The notes: generated by a model from the sequence alone, not told the origin. A stretch of 64,000 nucleotides of DNA from Vibrio sp. 05-20-BW147 (GCF_013369385.1 NZ_SZTO01000019.1:1-64000), one strand, 5' to 3'; positions 1 through 9,215 are shown, counted from the first letter of the stretch. A program made the numbers and translations.

Positions 1-941
1 AATATGAAACTCACCCTATCTACGTGCCATTGTTCAGTTAGAATATATTTAAATAAACCCAATTCAAAAATGAAGCAACCTAGAGTAAGAACAATTAGAG
101 CAATTAAAATATTAAAAATCATAATTTTCTTATAGTTAATATATTGATGTGATTCAACACCAACTTTTGACATGCTATAATTACGTATAGATGCAACCAT
201 CATTGAAATAGGGTTTCGTATAACACGCTCAAGCAATGCAATAAGACCTGCTGAAACTAAGTCACCTTTCAAATAGAAAACAAAAATCAATGTATTTATA
301 AACACGTTATTAACGACTGATTGCGCTGTGATAGTCATAATATCTTTCTTTTTAGAAAGAAGATAAATTATAGCTATTTTAAACCTTCTACCCATTTTGT
401 TGTGTAAAGACATAACTTTCATTACTTTCATGAACAGCAATGAAGGAACGATTACGCCAAAAACCCCACCATATAATAGGCCGCTTGGTATGTTCATAAC
501 GCCAAAAAACAACTGTGAAACGGATGTAGAGATCGGTTTAATTGAACGAGTCACGCCTAATATTTTAAATAAACCGTAGCGAGAAACATAAACTGAGTAG
601 AAATTAATAAAAAAGGTGAAGTATACCAATATAGACAATATAGCTGCAGAGTGGATTCCAACAAAATATATTGAAATGATAAATAACAAGAATGATGAGA
701 ATAAAACGCCTAGTAATATAGGTAGAACCATTACTTTCAAACGCAAGTCAGACATTCTAAAAATAAAACTATCCATTCTTAGAGAGAACAGAAACGACAA
801 TAAGCCAGCTAGTGATACGTAATAGCCATATTCACCGAAATCAGCCTGAGAATAATATTTAGTGGTTATAATAAGGAGAAGCATAGCAACCCCTTGACCT
901 AATAAGGAAGAACCTGTCAACCCTAATATTATTTTATACAT
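1..941 (-). CDS. Wzx-like polysaccharide flippase, partial (3' end outside window)
   Basis: Reading leftward from an ATG at 941 there is an open frame with no stop to the window edge, so about 313 codons are present and the C-terminus is missing. The protein is very hydrophobic. It opens with MYKIILGLTGSSLLGQG and has a series of membrane segments with short polar loops, the look of the Wzx/PST oligosaccharide flippase family, which moves lipid-linked sugar repeats across the inner membrane. It follows an acetyltransferase and nucleotide-sugar genes in the same direction, which supports a role in capsule or O-antigen export. The stretch is visibly AT-rich, as is common for variable polysaccharide genes. 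The family call rests on hydrophobicity, start and context, so a related polymerase or transporter is possible. Confidence 0.72.
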   Translation of the reverse strand, partial: MYKIILGLTGSSLLGQGVAMLLLIITTKYYSQADFGEYGYYVSLAGLLSFLFSLRMDSFIFRMSDLRLKVMVLPILLGVLFSSFLLFIISIYFVGIHSAAILSILVYFTFFINFYSVYVSRYGLFKILGVTRSIKPISTSVSQLFFGVMNIPSGLLYGGVFGVIVPSLLFMKVMKVMSLHNKMGRRFKIAIIYLLSKKKDIMTITAQSVVNNVFINTLIFVFYLKGDLVSAGLIALLERVIRNPISMMVASIRNYSMSKVGVESHQYINYKKIMIFNILIALIVLTLGCFIFELGLFKYILTEQWHVDRVSFI

Positions 942-1090
942 GTCTAACCCGAGTGTTTCTCTGATACCAAGTGCAAAAATCTAATGATACGTAGTACATC
1001 TTTCTATTATATCGAGAGGAAAATAAAACTATTGAATGGAATATCACAACGCAGAAAAATATAAAACACTAAGAAAAAATAGCATATTTA

Positions 1091-1624
1091 CTAGCACGTC
1101 TTATTCTCTGAATACATCTTAGTAAGGAAGAGTTTTTTCTCGGCGCTGCACATTTTTTTTGTATTGACAGACTTAGATAAAACGGCTTTTTTGTATTCTT
1201 GCAGAGGCTTTATTTTCTTTGCTGGCACACCACCGACAACCCAGCCACTTTCAATATTTTTAGTGACTACAGCTCCCGCACCAATAACAACATTATCACC
1301 GATTGTTACACCCGGCATCAAAGTAGCTCCAGCTCCAATAAAAACATTATTACCAACTCGAATCGGGGCAATTACATCTATATCACTAAATTCATCGCGA
1401 AAAACCCATACTCCTCCATCATGGGTAACAAATTGAACGTTTGTCAGGCTAACTTTATCTCCAATTATTATAAGGTATGGCTCTGATCCAAAATCATTTT
1501 TACCTACAAATCTGCAGCCCTTTCCAACATGTACACCTATCGAGCGAGCATACTTTTCTTGTCTCATTAATTTTCTTTTTAAAAAATCTAAAGATCTAAA
1601 CAAGAAATCAAATAATATTTTCAT
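1091..1624 (-). CDS. Hexapeptide-repeat (left-handed beta-helix) acyltransferase
   Basis: This 177-residue protein has a hydrophobic, basic N-terminus followed by hexapeptide repeats (IRVGNNVFIGAGATLMPGV, then IGDNVVIGAGAVVTKNI) and the GGVPAKKIKP ending that is standard in O-acetyltransferases of the CysE/LacA/WbbJ group. Such enzymes use acetyl-CoA to acetylate a sugar, here most likely a residue of the surface polysaccharide. The probable catalytic His lies in VTHDGG. Its ATG overlaps the stop of the upstream epimerase gene by 4 bp (ATGA), so translation is probably coupled. Base composition is more AT-rich than in the genes upstream. The sugar acceptor cannot be told from sequence. Confidence 0.85.
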   Translation of the reverse strand: MKILFDFLFRSLDFLKRKLMRQEKYARSIGVHVGKGCRFVGKNDFGSEPYLIIIGDKVSLTNVQFVTHDGGVWVFRDEFSDIDVIAPIRVGNNVFIGAGATLMPGVTIGDNVVIGAGAVVTKNIESGWVVGGVPAKKIKPLQEYKKAVLSKSVNTKKMCSAEKKLFLTKMYSENKTC

Positions 1625-2622
1625 AGCTTATAATAGTCCTTAAACCATAAACAAAACGCATTTATCCCGGTATCAATATTAGTATCTGGTTTAAAGCCCA
1701 CAGCTTCTTGTAAACTGTCTATATCAGCAAAGGTGGCAGGTACATCACCCGCTTGCATTGGCATGAAGTTCTTCTCTGCCGTTTTACCCGTGGCCTTTTC
1801 TATTGCTTCAATAAATGTCATTAACGCAATGGGTTCATTATTGCCAATATTGAAAACTTTATAAGGGGCTTTACTTGATGATGGTGAAGTATTTGTATTG
1901 TCAGCGTCACGTGCAGGAACAACATCTTGAATGCGAATAATGCCTTCAACGATTTCATCAATATAGGTAAAGTCACGCTTCATTTTACCGTGGTTAAATA
2001 CTTTAATTTCACGGTCGTTCAATATCGCATCGGTAAACAGGAAAGGCGCCATATCTGGTCGTCCCCAAGGCCCGTAAACGGTAAAGAAGCGCAAACCTGT
2101 CGTGGGTAAATCGTATAGATGGCTATAGCTGTGCGCCATTAACTCATTTGATTTTTTCGTAGCTGCATATAGAGAAACTGGATGATCCACGTTGTCTTCT
2201 TCTGAGAATGGCATTTTTTCATTCATGCCATACACTGAGCTAGAACTGGCATAAACAAGGTGTTCCACCTTATTATGACGACAGCCTTCTAAAATGGTCA
2301 TCATGCCCACTAAATTAGAATCGACATACGCCATAGGGTTTTCTATGCTATAGCGTACGCCTGCTTGTGCCGCTAAATGAATAACCCGCTGAAACTGTTC
2401 AGTAGCAAACAAGTTTGCAATGCCTTCACGATCGGCTAGATCCATTTTAATAAAACGAAAATTAGCATAGTGCGCTAACTGTGCTAAACGAGCATGTTTT
2501 AAGGCGGGGTCATAATAATTATTTAAATTATCTAAGCCAATGACTTCATGGCCTTGCTCTAAAAGGGCTTTGGCAGTGTGCATGCCGATAAAGCCAGCAG
2601 CACCAGTTACTAGAAACTTCAT
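1621..2622 (-). CDS. NAD-dependent sugar epimerase, UDP-glucuronate 4-epimerase type
   Basis: This 333-residue enzyme belongs to the extended short-chain dehydrogenase family. The Rossmann motif GAAGFIG is at residues 7-13, the serine run ASSSSVYG near 125-132 and the catalytic YAATK at 152-156. The early NLNNYYDPALK and the RFFTVYGPWGRPDMA segment are typical of UDP-glucuronate 4-epimerases, which make UDP-galacturonate. Its neighbour ugd makes UDP-glucuronate, the substrate this enzyme would need, and only 2 bp separate the two genes. The pair would supply uronic-acid precursors for an acidic polysaccharide. Other C4 epimerase specificities cannot be excluded. Confidence 0.9.
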   Translation of the reverse strand: MKFLVTGAAGFIGMHTAKALLEQGHEVIGLDNLNNYYDPALKHARLAQLAHYANFRFIKMDLADREGIANLFATEQFQRVIHLAAQAGVRYSIENPMAYVDSNLVGMMTILEGCRHNKVEHLVYASSSSVYGMNEKMPFSEEDNVDHPVSLYAATKKSNELMAHSYSHLYDLPTTGLRFFTVYGPWGRPDMAPFLFTDAILNDREIKVFNHGKMKRDFTYIDEIVEGIIRIQDVVPARDADNTNTSPSSSKAPYKVFNIGNNEPIALMTFIEAIEKATGKTAEKNFMPMQAGDVPATFADIDSLQEAVGFKPDTNIDTGINAFCLWFKDYYKL

Positions 2623-2624
2623 TT

Positions 2625-3791
2625 TTAATCCTTCCCAAATAGATCTCTGGTATAAACTTTCTCGTCGATGTCTAGTAGTTCTTCCACCATGCGATTACTC
2701 ACCACCACATCACTAATGCGCTTAAACTCTTCTAAATCTTTAATCACACGCGAGTTATAAAAGGTTTTCTCTTCCAATGCTGGCTCGTACACCACCACTT
2801 CCACGCCTTTGGCTTTAATTCGCTTCATGATCCCTTGAATGCTGGAGGCACGGAAATTGTCTGAGCCCGCTTTCATGATCAGGCGATAAATACCCACCAC
2901 TTTCGGGTTGCGGTTAAGAATCGAAAAAGCGATGTGATCTTTGCGCGTGCTATTGGCATCAACAATCGCTTGAATGAGGTTGCACGGCACATCATCAAAG
3001 TTGCGCAGCAATTGCTTGGTGTCTTTCGGTAGGCAGTAGCCGCCATAACCAAAGCTTGGGTTGTTGTAATGGTTGCCTATGCGCGGGTCTAACCCTACGC
3101 CTTCAATAATTTGGCGGGTGTTTAAGCCATGCGTTTCAGCGTAGGTATCAAGCTCGTTAAAGAACGACACACGCATCGCTAAGTAGGTGTTGGAAAATAG
3201 TTTGATCGCTTCTGCTTCTGTGCTGTCGGTAAACAGCAGCGGCACTTCTTGTTTTACTGCGCCTTGCACCAGCAGGTTGGCAAAGCGTTGTGCGCGTTCT
3301 GAACGCTCACCCACGATGATACGAGAGGGATAAAGGTTGTCATGCAGTGCTTTGCCCTCCCGTAAAAACTCTGGCGAGAAAAGAATGTTATTACAGCAAA
3401 GTTTTTGTTTGATGCGTTTGGTGTAACCCACAGGCACGGTCGATTTAATCACCATAACGGCCGTTGGGTTCAGTTGCATCACATCTTTGATCACCGCTTC
3501 AACCGATGAGGTATCGAAATAGTTGGTTTGCGGATCGTAATCCGTTGGCGTGGCGATGATGACAAAATCGGCGCCTCGGTAGGCTTCTTCTTTGTTGGTG
3601 GTGGCGGTGAGGTTGAGCGTTTTTTCAGCCAAAAACGTTTCTATTTCAACATCGCTAATTGGCGAGATTTTGTCGTTAATCAAATCAACCTTTTTTTGCA
3701 CAATATCGAGTGCCATAACTTCGTTATGCTGTGCCAGCAAAACGGCATTCGAAAGCCCGACATAGCCTGTACCTGCAACTGCAATTTTCAC
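2625..3791 (-). CDS. ugd: UDP-glucose 6-dehydrogenase
   Basis: This 388-residue enzyme oxidises UDP-glucose to UDP-glucuronate with two NAD+. It has the N-terminal nucleotide-binding motif GTGYVG at residues 7-12, the STVPVGYTKR segment near 117-126, EFLREGKAL near 141-149, and the catalytic cysteine at 253 in FGYGGYCLPKDT. Its length matches bacterial Ugd. It is the first gene after the JUMPstart element and is followed at 2 bp by the epimerase, so it probably heads the polysaccharide operon that runs off the left edge. Confidence 0.96.
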   Translation of the reverse strand: MKIAVAGTGYVGLSNAVLLAQHNEVMALDIVQKKVDLINDKISPISDVEIETFLAEKTLNLTATTNKEEAYRGADFVIIATPTDYDPQTNYFDTSSVEAVIKDVMQLNPTAVMVIKSTVPVGYTKRIKQKLCCNNILFSPEFLREGKALHDNLYPSRIIVGERSERAQRFANLLVQGAVKQEVPLLFTDSTEAEAIKLFSNTYLAMRVSFFNELDTYAETHGLNTRQIIEGVGLDPRIGNHYNNPSFGYGGYCLPKDTKQLLRNFDDVPCNLIQAIVDANSTRKDHIAFSILNRNPKVVGIYRLIMKAGSDNFRASSIQGIMKRIKAKGVEVVVYEPALEEKTFYNSRVIKDLEEFKRISDVVVSNRMVEELLDIDEKVYTRDLFGKD

Positions 3792-3928
3792 TTTTTGTTT
3801 CCTTATCCAACTTGTAGAGGCGATCGCTGACTAGTTTAAGAATGGTTCGTGACACTTTCGGTACACAATCCAAAAGGGTTTCACCGAGGTCTCAACGGTT
3901 TATTCTATTGCCATCGCCTGTATTCAAG

Positions 3929-3963
3929 CACGCTACCGCCACTGATTTTCGCTACCAGAGTGC
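3929..3963 (-). promoter_or_regulatory. JUMPstart with ops element
   Basis: On the minus strand this stretch reads GCACTCTGGTAGC, then a short spacer, then GGCGGTAGCGTG (3929-3940). These are the two hallmark parts of JUMPstart, and the second is the ops site at which RfaH loads onto paused RNA polymerase. It sits about 140 bp in front of ugd in the 5' leader. RfaH-dependent antitermination of the long polysaccharide operon is therefore expected. Confidence 0.93.
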
Positions 3964-4084
3964 GTTATCAACATCCAAAATGATCGTGTTTTCACCAGCC
4001 TTGTGAGGCCGTGACTATTGAACGCCAACGTTTGCGTTTACTAACAAACGTTAAGGTCTAGGCGGTAAGGGGTTAAGCGTGTAG

Positions 4085-4570
4085 CTAAGCCGATGCCACC
4101 ATCAATACTTCTTTTTGTGTTAGGTAAGTTAAAATGCCATCGGCACCCAATTCGATGAGATCGAGGGTGCGTTCAAACTCTTTGAGAGGTCCTTGGTAAG
4201 GGTCTGCTATCTCTTTATTGTCTAATTGAGTGTGGGCCAAATAGAGCGCCACTTTGTTACGAGAGAGTTTGGGGCAAATATCGAGTATGTCTGCCATTAC
4301 GGCTTTATCGACAGCGTAAATGCGATGAAAACGAGCTATGTCGTTGAAGGTTAATGTGCGGGAATGTAAGCCTTGAAGGGAGTAGCCACGTTGCTGGCCA
4401 ACGTGAATGGCTTTTTCGTCGGGTTGTTTACCGCTGGTTTCTGCGATTAAACCTGCGCTCTCTACGTGGAGTGCAATCCCACGTGCTTTTGCTTTCTCGC
4501 GCAGTACCGCCTCAGCGAGCGGAGATCGGCAAATGTTGCCTCTACAAACAATGAGAGCTGACAATTCCAT
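4085..4570 (-). CDS. Low-molecular-weight protein tyrosine phosphatase (Wzb-like)
   Basis: The signature loop CRGNICRSP starts at Cys9 with Arg15, and the general acid Asp123 is in the IADPYQG segment, so all catalytic residues of the family are present. The 161-residue length is slightly above the usual 145-155. Enzymes of this kind dephosphorylate the tyrosine kinase Wzc in capsule export. The ATG at 4570 is chosen because an AGGGA lies just before it; a TTG at 4585 would add five residues. No wza or wzc is seen beside it, but its place directly upstream of the JUMPstart/ugd operon supports a polysaccharide role. It may be transcribed separately from that operon. Confidence 0.88.
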   Translation of the reverse strand: MELSALIVCRGNICRSPLAEAVLREKAKARGIALHVESAGLIAETSGKQPDEKAIHVGQQRGYSLQGLHSRTLTFNDIARFHRIYAVDKAVMADILDICPKLSRNKVALYLAHTQLDNKEIADPYQGPLKEFERTLDLIELGADGILTYLTQKEVLMVASA

Positions 4571-4796
4571 TTTGTCCCTAGCCAATTATTCTTTGAGTAG
4601 ATATCAAAGTTTTCCTTATTGATGTCCTGCATATTAACCTACTTGCAAATGCAACTCTGTCACTAATATGAGAAACTCATCTTTTTGTCGAAACTGTTCA
4701 TTTTGTCGGAGGAGCACGGGAGCTATTTGTCCCACCCTCTCGACACCGATTTTCCTGCTGATGTTTTGAGGGAGACTGGCTGCAGATATCGCAGAA

Positions 4797-4829
4797 ACAA
4801 AAAGAAAAAAGGGAAGCATCTGCTTCCCT
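4797..4829 (-). terminator. Rho-independent terminator
   Basis: Read on the minus strand, an 8-bp stem GGGAAGCA/TGCTTCCC with a 2-base loop at 4811-4828 is followed by TTTTTTCTTTTTG. It lies 15 bp past the stop of the small gene at 4844 and probably ends its transcript. Confidence 0.9.
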
Positions 4830-4843
4830 AGGTATTGATTGGC

Positions 4844-5044
4844 TTAGTGAATGGGTGCATCACCCTTTTGCGCATACTTGCCAAAGTAATGCTCTAGTAC
4901 TTCTGGGGTTAATTTGCCTTCGGCTTCGAGTCGTTTCAGCTCAGCAGCAATCTGCTTTTGCTCATCAAGAGACGGTAACTTTACCTCTGGCTCTTGACTC
5001 GCTTCTTCTGAAATCATCTGAAGTTCTTGTTCAAAATCACTCAT
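4844..5044 (-). CDS. Small acidic protein of unknown function
   Basis: This 66-residue protein begins MSDFEQELQMIS and is rich in Glu, Gln and Lys. It is predicted helical, with no membrane segment, signal peptide or Cys. I do not recognise a family. Support for a real gene: an AGG-containing ribosome site before the ATG at 5044, a strong terminator right after the stop, and composition like the neighbouring genes. A GTG two codons upstream (5050) is an alternative start. It lies 47 bp downstream of a chemoreceptor gene read the same way, so the two may share a transcript. Confidence 0.7.
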   Translation of the reverse strand: MSDFEQELQMISEEASQEPEVKLPSLDEQKQIAAELKRLEAEGKLTPEVLEHYFGKYAQKGDAPIH

Positions 5045-5091
5045 TTTCACTTACCTAAAATGGTCAAAACTGTCTCGGATTCTACCTAAAT

Positions 5092-7005
5092 TTACAGTTT
5101 GAAGCTACCCACCATAGCATCAAGGCGGCGCGACAACGCCCTCAGTGCTTGGCTTGCATCCGCCAGTTCTTCAGCCGTGCTTGTCGTCACTTCATTAATG
5201 GCGTTAATTTCCTCAATGTTCTGGTTAATGGTATGCACCACAGTGGATTGCTCTTCTGTTGCCGTTGCCACTTGCGTGTTGCGATCTGAAATGTCAGCAA
5301 TACGCTCAGATATTCCCATCAGTACGTGCACCGCTTCGTCGGTCGCTTCTACTCCTTCAAAAGTGACCGCTTTGCCTGCATTCATCGCCGTGACTGCGTC
5401 TTTAGCATCGTTTTGTAGCTTGTTGATCATCTTCTGAATTTCTTCGGTCGATGTGGCGGTGCGGCTGGCGAGGTTTCGCACCTCATCGGCCACCACGGCA
5501 AAGCCACGCCCTTGCTCACCTGCGCGAGCGGCTTCAATCGCGGCGTTTAGCGCAAGCAAGTTGGTTTGTTCTGAAATGCCGCGAATCACATCGAGAATTG
5601 AGCCTATTTCTTGGGTAGTAGACGCTAGCTGAGATACCACTTGGCTGGTGGTTTCAACATCATCTGCCAAGCGAGAAATCACGTTCTTCGCTTTGGTCAC
5701 CACATCGCGCCCGAGCTTTGTGTTACTCGATGCTTGATTTGCGGTGTCCGCTGCCGTTGCTGCATTCGAAGCGATTTCGCTGATGGTTGCGCCCATCTGA
5801 TTAATCGCAGTCACAACTTGGATGGTCTGGTCTCGTTGCTCTTGGCTGTTGTCGTGGGTCGTAGAGGCCTTCGCCGACACCGTTTCTGCCGCTGTATTTA
5901 AGGAGGTGCTGGTCGCTGCGACTTCTTTCATTGTTGCATGGATTTTCTCAATAAATCCGTTAAAGCCAGAGGAGAGTTGCGCGATCTCATCTTTTCCTTT
6001 GATTTCGATCCGCTGTGCTAAGTCGCCATCACCGCGACCCAAATCAGTAAATCGAGCCGCGATTTGTTGGATCGGCTTGGTAATGCTGTTCGCAAGGATG
6101 ATACCCATCAAGATAAACACCGCCGCCACCACAAACGTTGTGATCAACATTTGACTCGCGGCCGCATCAAGGTCTGCAAACACTTCATTGACAGGTACAA
6201 CACCCACAACATACCAGTTCATCGATGGAACATAAGCACTAGCAACAAACACACGTTGACCATCGACTTCGGTTTCAAACACCACATCTTGCTGTTTGTT
6301 CAGTAATGATGATGGGTTTTCCGTCACATAAGCGGAAAGCGGTTTGCCGACCGCCTGTCTGTTTTTGTGGATTTGAATTTTACCTTGGCTGTCGACGAGA
6401 AAAACGTAACCCGTTTTTTCTATCTTAAAACCATTCAGTTTGCTCACCATCTCGTCCATAGACTTCGAGACACCTGACATCGTAAAGCCAGAAAGGTGTT
6501 GATAGTTTGCAAACATCTTCACCTCACCATTCGCTTCAGTGAAGATGCTGACCATGGTCGCTTGGCCTGAATTAATAAAACCAAAGAACCAGCCATCTTG
6601 TGCTTGCGTCAACTGACGCAAAAAGCCGTTCTGATTCCAGTAGTAGGCTGTTTTTCGGTTGGCAACAGAAGCATCGTTCAACTTGTACTGATTCTTGACA
6701 TTGTTCAGCTGCTGAACAAGCTTAGTTTGTCCTTCAGGATCATTGGTTTCTTGCAGACTATCGCGTACAAATTCATTTTTAGCCAACTGCTCAGCGGCAG
6801 ATAGGAGCTGAGAGACATCTTTATCAATCTCCAAGTTGATCTGGCTCAGGATCAGCGGCAGCTCAATATCCACGAGACGATGACTGATCACCTCTCGTGA
6901 CTGCTTCTGAGCCATAAAACCAAGAAGGATCGTAGAAGCAAGCACAGCAAAAGTTATCCCCAAGACAACTTTCTGCTTAATACTCAATGAGTTAACATTT
7001 ATCAT
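5092..7005 (-). CDS. Methyl-accepting chemotaxis protein, dCache-type sensor
   Basis: This 637-residue inner-membrane chemoreceptor has a first membrane segment near residues 11-32 and a large periplasmic sensor. The sensor contains the KTGYVFLVDSQGKIQIHKN pattern typical of the second Cache lobe. A second membrane segment lies near 285-305, followed by a HAMP domain and a long cytoplasmic coiled coil. The tip, GISEQTNLLALNAAIEAARAG, binds CheA/CheW. The ligand is unknown; vibrio dCache receptors often sense amino acids or other small organic molecules. The ATG at 7005 has AAAGG before it. A GTG eight codons earlier is possible but less likely. Confidence 0.94.
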   Translation of the reverse strand: MINVNSLSIKQKVVLGITFAVLASTILLGFMAQKQSREVISHRLVDIELPLILSQINLEIDKDVSQLLSAAEQLAKNEFVRDSLQETNDPEGQTKLVQQLNNVKNQYKLNDASVANRKTAYYWNQNGFLRQLTQAQDGWFFGFINSGQATMVSIFTEANGEVKMFANYQHLSGFTMSGVSKSMDEMVSKLNGFKIEKTGYVFLVDSQGKIQIHKNRQAVGKPLSAYVTENPSSLLNKQQDVVFETEVDGQRVFVASAYVPSMNWYVVGVVPVNEVFADLDAAASQMLITTFVVAAVFILMGIILANSITKPIQQIAARFTDLGRGDGDLAQRIEIKGKDEIAQLSSGFNGFIEKIHATMKEVAATSTSLNTAAETVSAKASTTHDNSQEQRDQTIQVVTAINQMGATISEIASNAATAADTANQASSNTKLGRDVVTKAKNVISRLADDVETTSQVVSQLASTTQEIGSILDVIRGISEQTNLLALNAAIEAARAGEQGRGFAVVADEVRNLASRTATSTEEIQKMINKLQNDAKDAVTAMNAGKAVTFEGVEATDEAVHVLMGISERIADISDRNTQVATATEEQSTVVHTINQNIEEINAINEVTTSTAEELADASQALRALSRRLDAMVGSFKL

Positions 7006-7337
7006 ATTTGGACCTTTAACAAGAATCACTTATTGTGGATAGTATGCGATAAGACAACGACAAAACGCCGTAATATAGCACATCTTTTGTTACATTCTTA
7101 TGGGTATAGCCTATATCGGCGAGTCAGACCGAAACTGAAATGATTTATAGTTCACAGGTCACATATTACGCTCACCACCCAACACATGCTTTTGAAACCA
7201 GCCCAATGAACCTGAAAAATTATTATTGTTCCCTTGAGATCATTGCCGAGCATCCCAACTTGATATTTTGATGCTAAGCACGGAACTTTGTTCGAGTTTT
7301 GTAAACCAATAAACAAATTCATTTATGTAGTAACGCT
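7006..7337. other. Intergenic region between divergent genes
   Basis: This 332-bp gap separates the leftward chemoreceptor gene from the rightward MoxR/Bat operon, so it must hold promoters for both. I see no open frame worth calling, no strong hairpin and no operator I can name. Confidence 0.6.
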
Positions 7338-8294
7338 ATGCCACAACGCAGTTTTGACGCTTTAAACACCTATCTACAATCTCAAATTGTTGGCCAGCCA
7401 GAACTGGTCAAGCAGTTACTCATTGCACTGTTAGCCGATGGGCACATTTTGGTAGAAGGCCCTCCCGGCCTGGCCAAAACACGCGCGGTTAAAGCGTTAG
7501 CAGATTGTATTGAAGGCGATTTTCATCGAATTCAGTTCACGCCGGACTTGTTGCCTGCCGATTTAACGGGCACAGACATTTTTCGCCCTGAAAAAGGGGA
7601 CTTTATCTTTCAAGCGGGTCCGATTTTCAATCATTTGATTTTGGCGGACGAAATCAACCGCGCACCCGCTAAAGTACAGGCTGCGATGTTGGAGGCGATG
7701 GCAGAAGGCCAAGTAACGGCAGGCCGACAAACCTACCCGCTGCCAAAGCTGTTCTTAGTCATGGCAACGCAAAACCCGATCGAGCAAGAAGGTACTTACC
7801 CACTGCCTGAAGCGCAGTTAGACCGCTTTTTACTCCATTTGGATGTCGATTACCCTGACGCAGAAAACGAGCTTGCTATTTTGCGCATCAACCGAGGCGA
7901 AGCCAAAGGTGAAGCACACGCCGAAAAACCGCTCGTGACACAACAAGATGTTTTCTCAGCGCGCCAAGCGGTGCTGAATGTTCAGATGGCAGAGGCTCTT
8001 GAGCGCTATGTGGTGCGGTTAGTCATGGCGACACGTCAGCCTGAGCTATACGACTCACAACTCGCAGAATGGGTCGGATTGGGAGTGAGTCCACGTGCTA
8101 CTATCGCCTTAGATCGCTGCGCCCGCGCCCTAGCCTGGCTCAGTGGACGAGATTATGTCACCCCTGCAGATATCCAAACCATGGCGTACCCGGTGCTAAG
8201 ACATCGCATTATGCTCTCTTACCGTGCACAAGCCGAAGGGATAAGCACAAACCAAGTGATTGATAAGCTGATCAGCTTGGTGGGAAGTGCTTAA
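7338..8294 (+). CDS. MoxR-family AAA+ ATPase
   Basis: This 318-residue cytoplasmic ATPase has Walker A GPPGLAKT at residues 41-48, Walker B with LILADEINRAP near 100-110, and sensor MATQNPIEQEGTYPLPEAQ, the MoxR family signature. MoxR proteins act as chaperone-like partners of von Willebrand factor A (VWA) proteins and help mature or assemble envelope or metal-containing complexes. It heads a six-gene operon (DUF58, DUF4381, BatA, BatB-TPR, BatD), the usual MoxR-proper/Bat arrangement. The client is unknown. In Bacteroides the operon is linked to oxygen tolerance. Confidence 0.94.
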   Translation: MPQRSFDALNTYLQSQIVGQPELVKQLLIALLADGHILVEGPPGLAKTRAVKALADCIEGDFHRIQFTPDLLPADLTGTDIFRPEKGDFIFQAGPIFNHLILADEINRAPAKVQAAMLEAMAEGQVTAGRQTYPLPKLFLVMATQNPIEQEGTYPLPEAQLDRFLLHLDVDYPDAENELAILRINRGEAKGEAHAEKPLVTQQDVFSARQAVLNVQMAEALERYVVRLVMATRQPELYDSQLAEWVGLGVSPRATIALDRCARALAWLSGRDYVTPADIQTMAYPVLRHRIMLSYRAQAEGISTNQVIDKLISLVGSA

Positions 8295-8297
8295 TTG

Positions 8298-9215
8298 ATG
8301 AGTGTTGCTGCATTGCCACCCTTTGCGAATGGCGTCACGCTCTCGCTTGATGAGCTCATTTACTATCAGAGCCAATCAGTACGTTGGTTGCCGCCTGCAC
8401 GCAGCGTGCTATCGGTGTTGAGTGGCGCTCATGCCAGCCGTCAACGTGGCCGAGGGATGGATTTTGAGGAAGTACGCCAATACCAGCAAGGTGATGACAT
8501 CCGCACCATTGATTGGCGTGTCACCGCTCGTACTGGTAAAGCACACACCAAGCTCTTTAGTGAAGACAAAGAGCAAGCCGTCATTCTTTATATAGACCTC
8601 AGCAGCAGCATGTTTTTGGGGTCACAGTACCTGTTCAAATCGGTACAGGCCGCACACCTAGCCAGCGTGTTGTTGTGGACGACCTTAGCGAAAAAAGATC
8701 GATTAGGCGCACTGATCGATGATGGCCATACCCTCTTTGAACACAAGCCTTCAGCGTTAACGCGCAATGGTTTGTCGTTTTTGCACCAACTCGCGAAGCA
8801 GCACAACCGTCGCCAGACTGCACATTCTGAAGCACCTCGCTCAAACGGCGAAGTCTTTGAACGATTGAAGCGCATGTCACCAAAAGGTTGTCAGATTATT
8901 TTTCTTAGTGACTTTGTTCAATTTTCAGAGCAGGAACTTGGCCAAATTGGTCATTTGAAACAGCATAACAGCGTTCATTTGATACAACTTTATGATCCAC
9001 TCGAATCTGGTCAAACCGATTATCGAGGTCAAGTGATGGCCAGCAATGGCAAGCACTCTCGCTGGTTTGACTTTGGTTCAAAAAAGCAAAAAATGGCCTT
9101 AAAAGCGAATTTCGAACAGCATCAACAACGCTTGCAAAGGTTAAGTTATCGTAATGGAATACCGTTTAGCACCCTTTCGTGTGCGAAACCCTTAATCAAT
9201 CAATTAACTGCGTAA
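8298..9215 (+). CDS. DUF58 domain protein
   Basis: This 305-residue protein has the DUF58 core RGRGMDFEEVRQYQQGDDIR followed by DWRVTARTGK, and then a VWA-like stretch (LYIDLSSSM) carrying a DxSxS metal site. DUF58 proteins sit between MoxR and the VWA proteins in these operons and are thought to be adaptors. The gene starts 3 bp after the MoxR stop, at the ATG at 8298 rather than the TTG just before it. No signal peptide or clear membrane segment is visible. Confidence 0.9.
   Translation: MSVAALPPFANGVTLSLDELIYYQSQSVRWLPPARSVLSVLSGAHASRQRGRGMDFEEVRQYQQGDDIRTIDWRVTARTGKAHTKLFSEDKEQAVILYIDLSSSMFLGSQYLFKSVQAAHLASVLLWTTLAKKDRLGALIDDGHTLFEHKPSALTRNGLSFLHQLAKQHNRRQTAHSEAPRSNGEVFERLKRMSPKGCQIIFLSDFVQFSEQELGQIGHLKQHNSVHLIQLYDPLESGQTDYRGQVMASNGKHSRWFDFGSKKQKMALKANFEQHQQRLQRLSYRNGIPFSTLSCAKPLINQLTA

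Noticed and set aside
397..822. Two short plus-strand ORFs in the leftmost 1 kb
   Set aside because: They lie opposite the flippase frame, which has the hydrophobic pattern of a real membrane protein; the short ORFs do not look like proteins.
4055..4075. A second ops element (GGCGGTAAGG, plus strand)
   Set aside because: It points away from the polysaccharide genes and departs from the ops core, while the 3929-3940 site matches fully.
4634..4819. 61-codon minus-strand ORF between the phosphatase and the small protein gene
   Set aside because: It starts inside the terminator hairpin of the gene upstream and has no ribosome site or recognisable features.
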